Source: Amycolatopsis camponoti
GTDB taxonomy: Bacteria; Actinomycetota; Actinomycetes; Mycobacteriales; Pseudonocardiaceae
Reading direction: 5' to 3'
Assembly: GCF_902497555.1 (NCBI RefSeq)
Contig: NZ_CABVGP010000002.1
Coordinates: 570,501-634,500, forward strand
Length of the DNA stretch: 64,000 bases
Shown: positions 8,303-16,915 of the stretch, piece by piece
Position numbering within the stretch: the stretch's first letter is position 1
Layout of the letters: the number at the start of each line of letters is the position of its first letter
Program-made: the position numbers and the translations under genes
The notes under the pieces: model-generated
Database searches by the model: none
What the model was told of the DNA's origin: nothing
The model's input: only the letters and a program-made list of their open reading frames with translations

Positions 8303-9268
8303 GTGGCCGGCGCACTCGACCTCGACGACCTGGTCGGCCGCGCGCGGGACGGGCAGCCCCGCGCCGTCGCGCGGCTGCTGTCGCTCGTCGAGGACGCCCA
8401 TCCCCGCGTCGCCGAGATCGCGCGAGCGCTGACCCCGCACACCGGGCGGGCCCGGGTCATCGGGCTGACCGGACCGCCGGGTGTCGGCAAGTCGACATCG
8501 ACCTCGGCGCTGCTCACCGCGTTGCGCGCGGAGGGCAAGCGGGTCGGGGTTCTCGCCATCGACCCGTCTTCGCCGTTTTCGGGCGGCGCGCTGCTCGGCG
8601 ACCGGATCCGGATGACCGAGCACGCCACCGATCCCGGCGTGTTCATCCGCTCGATGGCCACGCGCGGGCACCTCGGCGGCTTGTCGTGGGCGACCCCGCA
8701 GGCGGTGCGCGTGCTCGACGCCGCCGGCTTCGACGTGGTGCTGATCGAGACCGTCGGCGTCGGACAGTCCGAAGTGGACGTCGTGAAGCTGGCCGACACC
8801 ACGGTGGTGTTGCTCGCCCCGGGCATGGGCGATGGCATCCAGGCCGCGAAAGCGGGAGTGCTGGAGATCGCCGACGTCTTCGTCGTGAACAAGGCGGACC
8901 GCGAGGGTGCGGACGCGACGGTGCACGACCTCAAGCAGATGATCTCGCTGGCGCGCCGGGAGATCCGGGGCGCGAGCTGGCGCCAGCCGATCGTGCGGAC
9001 GGTGGCGGCGAAGGGCGAGGGCATCGATGAAGTCGTGGACGCGCTGGCCGCGCACCACGACTGGCTGGTGGAGCACGACGAGCTGGCCCGGCGCCGGGTG
9101 GCGCGGGCACGCGACGAGGTCGAGGCCATCGCTGTGCGGCGGTTGCGGGCCGAGCTGGCCGACCTGCGGGGCGGGGGACGGCTGGCCGGGGTGGCGGAGC
9201 GCGTCGTCGCACGCGAGATCGATCCGTTCGCCGCCGCGGATGAGCTGATCGCGGACCTGCGGGAGTAG
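8303..9268 (+). CDS. meaB: Methylmalonyl-CoA mutase-associated GTPase MeaB
   Basis: A 321-aa G3E-type P-loop GTPase that guards adenosylcobalamin loading into methylmalonyl-CoA mutase and related mutases. The Walker A motif GPPGVGKSTS is near residue 58. The family segment AIDPSSPFSGGALLGDRIRM is near 95, IETVGVGQSEVDV near 153, and the NKAD base-specificity motif near 200. The GTG start is the base immediately after the thiolase stop. The mutase itself is not in this window. Together with mce and ccr it points to the methylmalonyl-CoA or ethylmalonyl-CoA pathway. Confidence 0.92.
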   Translation: MAGALDLDDLVGRARDGQPRAVARLLSLVEDAHPRVAEIARALTPHTGRARVIGLTGPPGVGKSTSTSALLTALRAEGKRVGVLAIDPSSPFSGGALLGDRIRMTEHATDPGVFIRSMATRGHLGGLSWATPQAVRVLDAAGFDVVLIETVGVGQSEVDVVKLADTTVVLLAPGMGDGIQAAKAGVLEIADVFVVNKADREGADATVHDLKQMISLARREIRGASWRQPIVRTVAAKGEGIDEVVDALAAHHDWLVEHDELARRRVARARDEVEAIAVRRLRAELADLRGGGRLAGVAERVVAREIDPFAAADELIADLRE

Positions 9269-9541
9269 TGCGGCCCGGACCGCTGACGCGAGCCGCGTGA
9301 GCAGAAACCGTGTCACGGCAACGGGTCTTCGCCGGAATGTCATGACGCTCTCCCCTCGGGTGCGGCGGGCTTGCCGCGTGTTGACCATCGTGCGCCGGGG
9401 GTCCGACAATTTCGGGGGTTCCGGCGTCGAGGTTCACCCGACCGCGTGACGCGAGCGACTTTCGCCGGTTCTTGTTGTCGGTGCCGAGCCCTAGACTGCG
9501 GGGCGCTCCGGAACCGGGCGATCACTGGGAGGGCGTGCAGG

Positions 9542-10267
9542 ATGAAGAAGACACTCGTCACGGCGCTGACGGTCGGCGCGTTGTTCGTGGCCGGCAACGG
9601 CGTCGCCACCGCGGCCGACGCTCCGCCGCCGAAGACGACGCACGGGCCGTGCCAGTACACCGAGACGCCGGACGAACCGGCGTCGCGGCCGGTGCCGCTG
9701 CCGCCCGACCCGCGGCACACGCCGAGCCACGGCAAGGTCGACGTCGCCGTCCCGACCAGCCAGGGCGCGCTGCCGCTGCGGCTCGACCGCGCGAAGGCGC
9801 CGTGCACCGTACAGAGCTTCCTGCACCTGGCGAACCACCGGTTCTACGACCACACGGTGTGCCACCGGCTGACCGCGTATCCGACGTTGAAGGTCCTGCA
9901 GTGCGGCGACCCGAGCGCGACCGGCGAGGGCGGGCCGGGCTACAAATACAAGGACGAGCTGCCGGTGGACCTGCCGCCGGCGCCGACCGACCCGACCGGG
10001 GCGCGCAAGGTCTACGCGCGCGGGCTGCTGGCCATGGCCAACGCGGGACCGGACACGAACGGCTCGCAGTTCTTCGTCGTGTACGGCGATTCCGCGCTGC
10101 GGCCGAACTACACGGTGTTCGGCACGGTCGGGGCACAGGGGCTGAAGACCCTGGATCGAGTGGCCGCGGGCGGGATCGTGCCGACCGCGGACGACCCGGC
10201 GCCGGTCGACGGGACGCCCGCGCTGCGGACGGAACTGCTCCGCGTCCGGCCTGACTGCTGGTCCTGA
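9542..10267 (+). CDS. Secreted cyclophilin-type peptidyl-prolyl isomerase
   Basis: A 241-aa exported protein with a signal peptide at residues 1-27 (MKKTLVTALTVGALFVAGNG, cleavage probably after ATAA). The mature part is a cyclophilin domain with SFLHLANHRFYDHTVCHRL (the active-site Arg follows CH), AMANAGPDTNGSQFFVVY and NYTVFGTV. No lipobox Cys is evident, so it is probably a free secreted or wall-associated foldase. The upstream 273-base gap is its promoter region. A strong hairpin at 10276-10306 ends the transcript. Confidence 0.85.
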   Translation: MKKTLVTALTVGALFVAGNGVATAADAPPPKTTHGPCQYTETPDEPASRPVPLPPDPRHTPSHGKVDVAVPTSQGALPLRLDRAKAPCTVQSFLHLANHRFYDHTVCHRLTAYPTLKVLQCGDPSATGEGGPGYKYKDELPVDLPPAPTDPTGARKVYARGLLAMANAGPDTNGSQFFVVYGDSALRPNYTVFGTVGAQGLKTLDRVAAGGIVPTADDPAPVDGTPALRTELLRVRPDCWS

Positions 10268-10275
10268 CGGCGAAC

Positions 10276-10306
10276 GCGGGCCACTCCCGGTTCGGGGGTG
10301 GCCCGC
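10276..10306 (+). terminator. Intrinsic-type hairpin after the cyclophilin gene
   Basis: GCGGGCCACTCCCG at 10276-10289 pairs with CGGGGGTGGCCCGC at 10293-10306, with one G-T wobble and a 3-base loop. It starts 8 bases after the stop codon. There is no clear T-tract, as is common in high-GC actinobacteria. Confidence 0.7.
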
Positions 10307-10310
10307 TCGG

Positions 10311-10480
10311 GGCATCTCGCGTGATTGAAGGGGCATCACGCGTGTCTGGGGAGGCATCACGCGTGATTGGAGGGGCATCACGCGTGATTGGGAGGTCGAC
10401 ACGCGTGTCTGGAGGGTCGGCACGCGTACGCAGGCGGACGACACGCGTACTTCGGGGACGACGCGTGTCTGGGGTTAGGA
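10311..10480. repeat. Array of eight CGCGT-centred units with 21-bp period
   Basis: The core CGCGT occurs at 10318, 10339, 10360, 10381, 10402, 10423, 10444 and 10462. The first seven are spaced by exactly 21 bases and the last by 18. A typical unit reads GGCATCACGCGTGATTGGAGG; spacer bases vary, and the flanking ATC/GAC alternates. The array lies between two convergent stops and slightly overlaps the MocR stop region. On the minus strand it is open and would encode a heptapeptide repeat, but it is not credible as a gene. Role unknown. Confidence 0.8.
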
Positions 10481-11845
10481 CGTGATTTCCCAGAGGGCTT
10501 CTATCAGGGTTTGGGTTGCGCCGGCGAACGCGTGTTTTGGGGTTGCCGCGTAGCCGACTATCAGGCCGCCGGGGCCGTTGGGGGTCATCCAGTAGTCCGT
10601 CAGGCCCTCTAGGCCGAGTGCGCGGCGGCGGCAGGCCGCCAAGGCCGTCGCCTCGGACGGGCCGTCGGGCGGGAGCCTCAGCAGCAGGTGGAGGCCCGCC
10701 GCGATGCCTTGCGGACGGACGAAGTCCGGGAGCGCGGCCATGAGACGAGCGCGGCGTGAGCGGTACTCGGCCCGGCTGCGGCGGACGTGCTGGTCGTACG
10801 CACCCGAGCCGATCAGCTCGGCCAGCGCCAGCTGGTTCAGCACCGCCGGGCGGGACCCGCTGTCGGCCAGCGCCGCGTGGACCGGCTCCACCAGCGTCCG
10901 CGGCAGCACCAGCCACGCCAGCCGGAGCGCCGGCGCCAGCGTCTTGCTGGCCGTCCCCGCGTAGATCACCCGCTCCGGGGCGAGCGCCTGCAGCGCCCCG
11001 ACCTGCTGGCGGTCGAAACGGAACTCGCCGTCGTAGTCGTCCTCCAGCACGAACGCGCCCGATCGGGCCAGCTCGGTGCGGCGGTGCGGGGCCAGCGTGA
11101 CGCCGGTGGGGTACTGGTGCGCCGCCGTCACGACCACCGCCGGACTGTCCAAAGCGGACACATCGAGGCCGTGCTCGTCCACCGGGACGCCGACGACCCG
11201 CTGACCCTGCGCCGCCGCGATCGAGCGGTACATCTCCAGCGACGGGTTCTCGAACGCCATTTCGCCGACGCCGAGCGAGGAAAGCGCGCGGGACACCACG
11301 GCGATCGCGTGCGAATACCCGTGGCACACGACGATCCGGTCCGGGTCCGCGACGACTCCGCGGGCCCGGGCGAGGTAGCCGGCCAGGGTGTCCCGCAGCT
11401 CGGGCGCGCCCAGTTCCGACTCGTAGCCGAACGCCGACGCCGGGGTCCGCAGCAGGGCGCGGCGGGTCGCGCTGATCCACGCCTGCCGGGGGAACGCCGT
11501 CAGGTCCGGACGTCCCGGCCGCAGGTCCCAGCGCGGGGCCGGCTCGCGCGGTGCCTGCCGCGGAGCGGACTGGGGCAGCGAGCCCGCCGTCGCCACGCGG
11601 GTCGGCGCGCCCTGGGCCGTGCGCAGGTACCCCTCGGCGGCCAGGTCGGCGTACACGCGGGTGACCGTGCCGCGCGCGACGCCCAGGTCGTGGGCCAGGG
11701 ACCGGGTCGAGGGCACCGCCGAACCCGCCTGCCACCGGCCCTCGCGGATGGCCGCGCGGATCGCCGCCGCGAGGCCGCCCCGGCCGGTCGAGGGCTCCCA
11801 GCCGAGGTGGACGTCGAGGCCGGAACTGGACCACGAATCCGTCAT
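10475..11845 (-). CDS. MocR/PdxR-type regulator (GntR helix-turn-helix plus aminotransferase fold)
   Basis: A 456-aa two-domain protein. Residues 10-80 form a GntR-type winged helix (GSAVPSTRSLAHDLGVARGT). Residues 105-450 form a class I aminotransferase-like domain with the PLP lysine in YAGTASKTLAPALR. The aminotransferase half acts as a PLP-binding effector domain in this family rather than a metabolic enzyme. The ATG at 11845 is chosen; the earlier GTG at 11893 would overlap the divergent gene. A 14-bp inverted repeat spans the start (11820-11877). It diverges from an AhpD-like gene and probably regulates it and itself. Some homologues control vitamin B6 synthesis, but no pdx gene is nearby. 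Confidence 0.88.
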   Translation of the reverse strand: MTDSWSSSGLDVHLGWEPSTGRGGLAAAIRAAIREGRWQAGSAVPSTRSLAHDLGVARGTVTRVYADLAAEGYLRTAQGAPTRVATAGSLPQSAPRQAPREPAPRWDLRPGRPDLTAFPRQAWISATRRALLRTPASAFGYESELGAPELRDTLAGYLARARGVVADPDRIVVCHGYSHAIAVVSRALSSLGVGEMAFENPSLEMYRSIAAAQGQRVVGVPVDEHGLDVSALDSPAVVVTAAHQYPTGVTLAPHRRTELARSGAFVLEDDYDGEFRFDRQQVGALQALAPERVIYAGTASKTLAPALRLAWLVLPRTLVEPVHAALADSGSRPAVLNQLALAELIGSGAYDQHVRRSRAEYRSRRARLMAALPDFVRPQGIAAGLHLLLRLPPDGPSEATALAACRRRALGLEGLTDYWMTPNGPGGLIVGYAATPKHAFAGATQTLIEALWEITS

Positions 11846-11877
11846 GTGACTGGACCATACCCGTGGACCAGTTCCGG
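11820..11877. promoter_or_regulatory. Probable MocR operator: 14-bp inverted repeat with three TGGACCA heptamers
   Basis: CCGGAACTGGACCA at 11820-11833 and TGGACCAGTTCCGG at 11864-11877 are inverted repeats with a single mismatch. TGGACCA occurs as direct repeats at 11827, 11851 and 11864. The site covers the 46-base gap between the divergent start codons at 11845 and 11892 and the first codons of the MocR gene. MocR proteins are known to bind spaced repeats next to their own genes. Confidence 0.7.
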
Positions 11878-11891
11878 CTAGCGTGGATGCC

Positions 11892-12353
11892 ATGACGAAG
11901 CGAATCGGACTCGGGCGCGCGCCCGAGATCTACCAGGCGATGGCGAACCTGCAGGCCGAGGTGAACAAGGCCGCCGCGAACGCGGGGGTCGACCCGAAGC
12001 TGCTGGAACTGGTGAAGATGCGGGCCTCCCAGCTCAACGGCTGCGCGTACTGCCTCGACATGCACAGCCGCGACGCCCTCGAGCTGGGCGAGTCGGCCCG
12101 CCGGTTGTTCGTGCTCGACGGCTGGCGCGAGACCGACCTGTTCACCGAAGAGGAGGAGGCCGCCCTCGTCCTCACCGAGGCGATGACCAAGCTGTCGGCG
12201 ACCCAGAGCGTCCCCGACGACGTCTACGAGCAGGCGACGAAGGTGCTCACCGAAGACCAGTACCGCGCGATCGCGTGGGAGGTCATCGCGATCAACAGCT
12301 GGAACCGCATGGCCGTGACCAGTCACAGCCCGCTCCCGAAGCGCGACGCGTGA
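11892..12353 (+). CDS. Carboxymuconolactone decarboxylase/AhpD-family protein
   Basis: A 153-aa all-helical protein with the AhpD-type redox motif GCAYCLDMHSRDAL near residue 51 (CxxC followed by H three residues later). This marks the alkylhydroperoxidase-like branch rather than true carboxymuconolactone decarboxylases. It would reduce peroxides with an unknown thiol partner. The ATG at 11892 is used; an in-frame GTG nine bases upstream is less likely. It overlaps the next gene by 4 bases (GTGA). The MocR regulator is divergent and probably controls it. Confidence 0.85.
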   Translation: MTKRIGLGRAPEIYQAMANLQAEVNKAAANAGVDPKLLELVKMRASQLNGCAYCLDMHSRDALELGESARRLFVLDGWRETDLFTEEEEAALVLTEAMTKLSATQSVPDDVYEQATKVLTEDQYRAIAWEVIAINSWNRMAVTSHSPLPKRDA

Positions 12354-13087
12354 GCGCCGCCGCGCTCAGGGCGCTGCACGTCCCCGGCAAGCCGCTGGTG
12401 CTGCCGAACGCGTGGGACGCCGACACCGCCCGGCTCGTCGAGGCCGCCGGGTTCCCGGTCGTGGCGACCAGCTCCGTCGCCGTGGCGTCCGTGCTCGGCT
12501 TCCCCGACGGCGAAAAGGCCCCGGCCGGCGAGATGTTCGCGGCGGCGAAACGCATCGCGGACGCCGTGAGCATCCCGGTGACCGTCGACGCCGAGTCGGG
12601 CTACGGCCTGTCCAGTGCCGAGCTGGCGTCCCGGCTGCTCGACGCCGGCGCCGTCGGCTGCAACTTCGAGGACACCGACCACGCCACCGGCGACGTGCGG
12701 CCGGTCGCCGAGCAGGCGGAGCGCATCGCCGCCCTGCGTGAAGCGGCGGGCGACGGCCTGGTGATCAACGCCCGCGTCGACTCCTTCCGCGGCGTCGATC
12801 CGAAGGAGCACCTGGTCGACGGCATCGCCCGGGCGAAGGCCTACTTCGAGGCGGGCGCCGACTGCGTCTATCCGATCCACCTGCGCACGCCCGAGGTGCT
12901 CGCGGTGTTCGTGCAGGGGGTCGGCGGGGCCGTCAACGCGCCCGCGTGGCCGGGCAGCCCGGGCCTCGGCGGCCTCGCCGAACTGGGGGTGGCGAGGATC
13001 TCGCTGGGTGGCGGGCTGTGGCAGTACGCCCGCAAGCACCTCGAAGCGACTCTCGCGGGCGTCGCCGAGGGAAAACTGCCGTACTGA
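12350..13087 (+). CDS. Isocitrate lyase/PEP mutase-family protein
   Basis: A 245-aa TIM-barrel protein of the PEP mutase/isocitrate lyase superfamily. Visible are LPNAWDADTARLVEAAGF near residue 17, VTVDAESGYG near 83 and GCNFEDTDH near 107, which hold the Mg2+-binding acidic residues. The family's KKCGH-type catalytic cysteine loop of true isocitrate lyase is absent, so it is more likely a C-C or P-C bond lyase of unknown substrate. The GTG start overlaps the preceding stop by 4 bases, giving translational coupling with the AhpD-like gene. A hairpin at 13099-13137 follows. Confidence 0.8.
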   Translation: MSAAALRALHVPGKPLVLPNAWDADTARLVEAAGFPVVATSSVAVASVLGFPDGEKAPAGEMFAAAKRIADAVSIPVTVDAESGYGLSSAELASRLLDAGAVGCNFEDTDHATGDVRPVAEQAERIAALREAAGDGLVINARVDSFRGVDPKEHLVDGIARAKAYFEAGADCVYPIHLRTPEVLAVFVQGVGGAVNAPAWPGSPGLGGLAELGVARISLGGGLWQYARKHLEATLAGVAEGKLPY

Positions 13088-13098
13088 CCACGGAATGG

Positions 13099-13137
13099 CC
13101 GAAGGCCGCCGCGAGGGTGACTCGCGACGGCCTTCGG
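13099..13137. terminator. Bidirectional hairpin between convergent genes
   Basis: CCGAAGGCCG at 13099-13108 pairs with CGGCCTTCGG at 13128-13137. An inner CGCGAG (13110-13115) pairs with CTCGCG (13121-13126), leaving a 5-base loop. It lies between the convergent PEP-mutase-family and symporter genes and can serve both. Confidence 0.75.
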
Positions 13138-13150
13138 TGTCTCGGGGACG

Positions 13151-14761
13151 TCAGTGCGCGACGGCCTTCTCGGCGCCCGCGCCGGTCAGGGACCGGACCT
13201 CCATCTCGGCGTACTTCTTCTCGTCGTGCTCCTTCGACAGGACCGTGCCCAGCCAGCCCAGGATGAACGCGGCCGGGATCGAGACGATGCCGGGGTTGCT
13301 CAGCGGGAACCAGGCGAAGTCCGCGGTCTTGATCATCGACGTGCTCTTGCCGGACACCGCCGGCGAGAAGACGATCAGCACGATCGTGATGGCCAGGCCG
13401 CCGTAGATCGACCACAGCGCGCCCTGGGTGTTGAACCGCTTCCAGAACAGCGAGTAGAGGATCGTCGGCAGGTTCGCCGACGCCGCCACCGCGAACGCGA
13501 GTGCCACCAGGAACGCGACGTTCTGCCCGTTGGCCAGGATGCCGCCGCCGATGGCGAGAGCACCGATCACCACCGCGGTGATCCGGGCGACCTTGACCTC
13601 CGAGTCCGGCGACGTCTTGCCCCGCTTGACGACGTTCGCGTAGACGTCGTGCGCGAAGGACGCGGACGCCGTGATCGTCAGGCCGGCGACCACCGCGAGG
13701 ATCGTCGCGAAGGCGACCGCGGAGATGAGGCCCAGCAGCACCGGCCCGCCCAGTTCGAGCGCGAGCAGCGGGGCCGCGGAGTTCACCCCGCCCGGCGCCT
13801 TCTTGATCGTGTCCGGCCCGACCAGCGCACCGGCGCCGTAGCCGAGGACCAGCGTGAACAGGTAGAACACGCCGATCAGGACGATCGCCCAGACCACCGA
13901 GCGACGCGCGTCGCGAGCGGTCGGCACCGTGTAGAAGCGCATCAGGACGTGCGGCAGGCCCGCGGTGCCCAGCACCAAGGCGATGCCGAGGGAGAAGAAG
14001 TCCAGTTTGGACGTTCCGGTGGCGCCGTACTGCTTGCCCGGGCCGAGCAGCGTCTCGCCGGCCTTGCCCGCCTTGTCGACGGCGGCCTGCAGCAGGCTGG
14101 AGAAGTTGAAGTTGTACTTGCCGAGCACCCACAGGGTGATCACGAGCGCGCCGACGATCAGCAGCGCGGCCTTGATGATCTGCACCCAGGTGGTGCCCTT
14201 CATGCCGCCGATGAGGACGTAGGCGATCATGATGATGCCGACCACGGCGATCACGATGGCCTGCGCGCCACCGCCTTCGACGCCGAGCAGCAGCGCGACG
14301 AGACCGCCGGCACCGGCCATCTGCGCCAGCAGGTAGAAGAAGGACACGGCCAGCGTCGACGTCGCGGCCGCGGCCCGCACCGGGCGCTGCTTCATCCGGA
14401 ACGCCAGCACGTCGCCCATCGTGAACTTGCCGGTGTTGCGCAGCAGTTCCGCGACCAGCAGCAGCGCGACGAGCCACGCGACCAGGAAGCCGATGGAGTA
14501 GAGGAAGCCGTCGTAGCCGTTGATGGCGATCGCGCCGGCGATGCCGAGGAACGACGCCGCCGAAAGGTAGTCACCCGAGATCGCGATGCCGTTCTGGGGA
14601 CCGGTGAAGGCGCGGCCGGCGGCGTAGTAGTCCGACGCGGTCTTCGTGTTGCGGCTGGCCCGGAACACGATCACCAGCGTGATGAGGACGAAGGCGGCGA
14701 AGATGAGGATGTTGAGAAGCGGGTTGCTGCCTTCCACACCCGCGGCGATGTTCGTCGTCAT
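13151..14761 (-). CDS. Cation/acetate-type sodium:solute symporter
   Basis: A 536-aa SSS-family membrane transporter with about 13 hydrophobic segments. The N-terminal signature SDYYAAGRAFTGPQNGIAIS followed by GDYLSAASFLGIAGAI is typical of ActP/MctC-type monocarboxylate symporters. TAGLPHVLMRFYTVP near residue 270 is also characteristic. It probably imports acetate, pyruvate or propionate with Na+ or H+. It is the last gene of a six-gene operon and overlaps the DUF485 gene by 4 bases (ATGA). The cargo is inferred from the family. Confidence 0.87.
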   Translation of the reverse strand: MTTNIAAGVEGSNPLLNILIFAAFVLITLVIVFRASRNTKTASDYYAAGRAFTGPQNGIAISGDYLSAASFLGIAGAIAINGYDGFLYSIGFLVAWLVALLLVAELLRNTGKFTMGDVLAFRMKQRPVRAAAATSTLAVSFFYLLAQMAGAGGLVALLLGVEGGGAQAIVIAVVGIIMIAYVLIGGMKGTTWVQIIKAALLIVGALVITLWVLGKYNFNFSSLLQAAVDKAGKAGETLLGPGKQYGATGTSKLDFFSLGIALVLGTAGLPHVLMRFYTVPTARDARRSVVWAIVLIGVFYLFTLVLGYGAGALVGPDTIKKAPGGVNSAAPLLALELGGPVLLGLISAVAFATILAVVAGLTITASASFAHDVYANVVKRGKTSPDSEVKVARITAVVIGALAIGGGILANGQNVAFLVALAFAVAASANLPTILYSLFWKRFNTQGALWSIYGGLAITIVLIVFSPAVSGKSTSMIKTADFAWFPLSNPGIVSIPAAFILGWLGTVLSKEHDEKKYAEMEVRSLTGAGAEKAVAH

Positions 14762-15120
14762 GCCTGCTCCTTCGCGGATTCGCCTTCGATGTCCTCACGG
14801 ATCTTCTCGGCGACCGGGTCCAGCTTCCGGTTGGCGTACCGGACGTAGAGGCCGGTGATCACGAACGTCGAGACGAACTGCAGCAGGCCGAAGATCAAGC
14901 CGATGTTGACGTTGCCGAACACCTTCGTGCTCATGAAGCCGTGCGCGTAGTCCGCGAGGAGCACGTACAGCAGGTACCAGAGGAGGAACACCGCCGTCAT
15001 CGGGAAGACGAACCGGCGCAGGCGGCTGCGGAGCTCACGGAACTCGGTGCTCTCGTGCGCGCGTTCCCAGATGGTCTCTGACGTGTCCGGGGGCCCGCCG
15101 CCGGTGTCCGTCGTGCTCAT
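14758..15120 (-). CDS. DUF485 membrane protein
   Basis: A 120-aa protein with two transmembrane helices (FVFPMTAVFLLWYLLYVLLA and IGLIFGLLQFVSTFVITGLY), joined by a loop containing the family's DYAHGFM segment. DUF485 proteins almost always precede ActP-type symporters and are regarded as their accessory subunit. The ATG at 15120 has AGGGAG 5 bases upstream; the ATG at 15138 has no good site. It overlaps the symporter start by 4 bases. Confidence 0.85.
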   Translation of the reverse strand: MSTTDTGGGPPDTSETIWERAHESTEFRELRSRLRRFVFPMTAVFLLWYLLYVLLADYAHGFMSTKVFGNVNIGLIFGLLQFVSTFVITGLYVRYANRKLDPVAEKIREDIEGESAKEQA

Positions 15121-15190
15121 CGCTGCTCCCTGCGACATTGCGGAAAGTGGTCCGCGTCACCGTAGGGAGGCGTGAGGTCGGAGTGAAGAT

Positions 15191-16915
15191 TCAGCGGCTC
15201 AACAGCCGGGCCAGACGACGAACGGTTGACGAACGGTCGCGCGGTCCCGACGAACGGGGTTCGTCCAGGTGCAGGCGCAGCATCGCGGCCGTGGACCAAG
15301 CGGGTGGCCTGCCCCGCAAGGAGACCAACGCCATTACGCCGAACGCCAGCGGTACCGACCAGGGTGCCGGTTGCTGCACCAAGATCGCCACCCAGCCGTG
15401 CAGCGGCGGCCCGGCGAGGGCGAACAGGATCGAGCCCGACGACGCGACGAGCCCGGTCAGCACCCCGGCGATCCCGCCGGCCGCCGTCAGCCGCGGCCAC
15501 CAGATGCCGAGCACGAGCAGCGGGCAGAACGTCGACGCGGCGACGGTGAAGCCCCACGTGACGAGCACCCCGGCGTCGAGCTCGGCCGACCGCAGCGCCA
15601 GCAGCACCATGATCGCGGCGACGCCGAACACCGCGATCCGCAGCCGGCGCAGCCCGCCCGGGACGAGGTCGTGCGCGATCGCGCCGGACATCACCAGCAG
15701 CAGGCCGAGCGACGTCGCCAGGAACGCCGCGAACGCGCCCGCGGTGAGCAACGCCGTGAAGAGGCCGCCGGCCCAGCCACTGTCCACTTGGTACGGCAGC
15801 GCGACGACGACCGTGTCCGTCGCGCCGGAGAGGTAGAGCCCGGGGACGAGCACGCGGCCGAGGACGCCGTAGACGCCGGGGAAGAGGTAGAAGACGCCGA
15901 GGAGCGCGACCGTGATCGCGGCGGTGCGGCGGGCGGCGCGGCCGTCGGGGCTGGTGTGGAAGCGCATGAGCACGTGCGGCAGGCCCATCGTGCCGAGCAT
16001 GGTCGCGATCAGCACCGCCCACGTCCCGAGCAGCGGGTAGCCCTGGTCGCCGAGGTCGAGCAGCGGCCGCTGCCAGTCGTGCCCGCCGAGCGGGGCGCCG
16101 CCGCGGACCGCCGGGACCGCCGCGCCCGCGCCGAACACGACCTCGTCCTGGCTGCGCGCGATGAACTCGCCGGGCGGCAGGGTTTCCAGGACGCCGTTGC
16201 GCCGCACGGCGGTCGGCTCGCGGATTTCCATCGTGACTTCGACTTCGAACTTCACCGGCGTCTCGCGGGCGAAGTGGGTGAACTCGACCGGGTTCAGGGC
16301 GTCGGTCCGGTTGACGGCGCCGGCCTGCAGTACGAGCCAGATGGCCGGGATCAGGAACAGCAGCAGCTTCAGCACGAACTGGAAGGCCTGGACGTACGTC
16401 GCCGCGCGCATGCCGCCCAGTGCGAGGGTGACGCTGACCGCGGCGCCGGCCAGCACGACGCCGACCCAGTACGGCGTGTGGCCGACCGCGGTGAGCACCA
16501 GGCCGGCGGTGCGGAACTGCGGAACGACGTAGATGGTGCCGATCACCAGCACGACGACGGCGGTGAGACGGCGCAGGGCGGGGGAGTTGAGCCGCGCCTC
16601 GGCGAAGTCGGGGACGGTCAGCGCGCCCGAGCGCCGCATCGGCGCGGCCACGAGCACGAGCATCGCGATGTAGCCGGCGGTGAAGCCGACCGGGTACCAG
16701 AGCGCCCCGATGCCGTCCTTGACCACGAGCCCGGCGACGCCGAGGAACGACGCCGCGCTCAGGTACTCGCCCGAGACGGCGGCGGAGTTCACCAGCGGCG
16801 AGATCCGCCGTGAGGCCACGAGGAAGTCCGACGTCGTGCGCATCGCGGCGACCCCGCGGACGCCGATCAGCAGCGTCACGAGCACGACCGGCGCGACGGC
16901 GAGCGCGACGCCCAC
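15191..16915 (-). CDS. Second sodium:solute symporter of the operon
   Basis: A 574-aa SSS transporter. SDFLVASRRISPLVNSAAVS and GEYLSAASFLGVAGLV mark the N-terminal core, and TMGLPHVLMRFHTSPDGRAA matches the first symporter. A loop at about 230-320, absent from the shorter paralogue, carries many charged residues (VEVTMEIREPTAVRRNG). The GTG start overlaps the preceding stop by a single base (TAGTG). The C-terminal tail is basic and cytoplasmic. A 70-base gap separates it from the DUF485 gene. The insert suggests a different substrate or regulatory face from the ActP-like partner. Confidence 0.85.
   Translation of the reverse strand: MGVALAVAPVVLVTLLIGVRGVAAMRTTSDFLVASRRISPLVNSAAVSGEYLSAASFLGVAGLVVKDGIGALWYPVGFTAGYIAMLVLVAAPMRRSGALTVPDFAEARLNSPALRRLTAVVVLVIGTIYVVPQFRTAGLVLTAVGHTPYWVGVVLAGAAVSVTLALGGMRAATYVQAFQFVLKLLLFLIPAIWLVLQAGAVNRTDALNPVEFTHFARETPVKFEVEVTMEIREPTAVRRNGVLETLPPGEFIARSQDEVVFGAGAAVPAVRGGAPLGGHDWQRPLLDLGDQGYPLLGTWAVLIATMLGTMGLPHVLMRFHTSPDGRAARRTAAITVALLGVFYLFPGVYGVLGRVLVPGLYLSGATDTVVVALPYQVDSGWAGGLFTALLTAGAFAAFLATSLGLLLVMSGAIAHDLVPGGLRRLRIAVFGVAAIMVLLALRSAELDAGVLVTWGFTVAASTFCPLLVLGIWWPRLTAAGGIAGVLTGLVASSGSILFALAGPPLHGWVAILVQQPAPWSVPLAFGVMALVSLRGRPPAWSTAAMLRLHLDEPRSSGPRDRSSTVRRLARLLSR

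Noticed and set aside
10311..10480. The 21-bp periodic array as a CRISPR array
   Set aside because: Units are only 21 bases with a 5-base invariant core, there are no unique spacers of usual length, and no cas genes are nearby.
10475..11845. MocR protein as a metabolic aminotransferase
   Set aside because: The N-terminal GntR helix-turn-helix and the divergent layout with operator repeats fit the MocR regulators.
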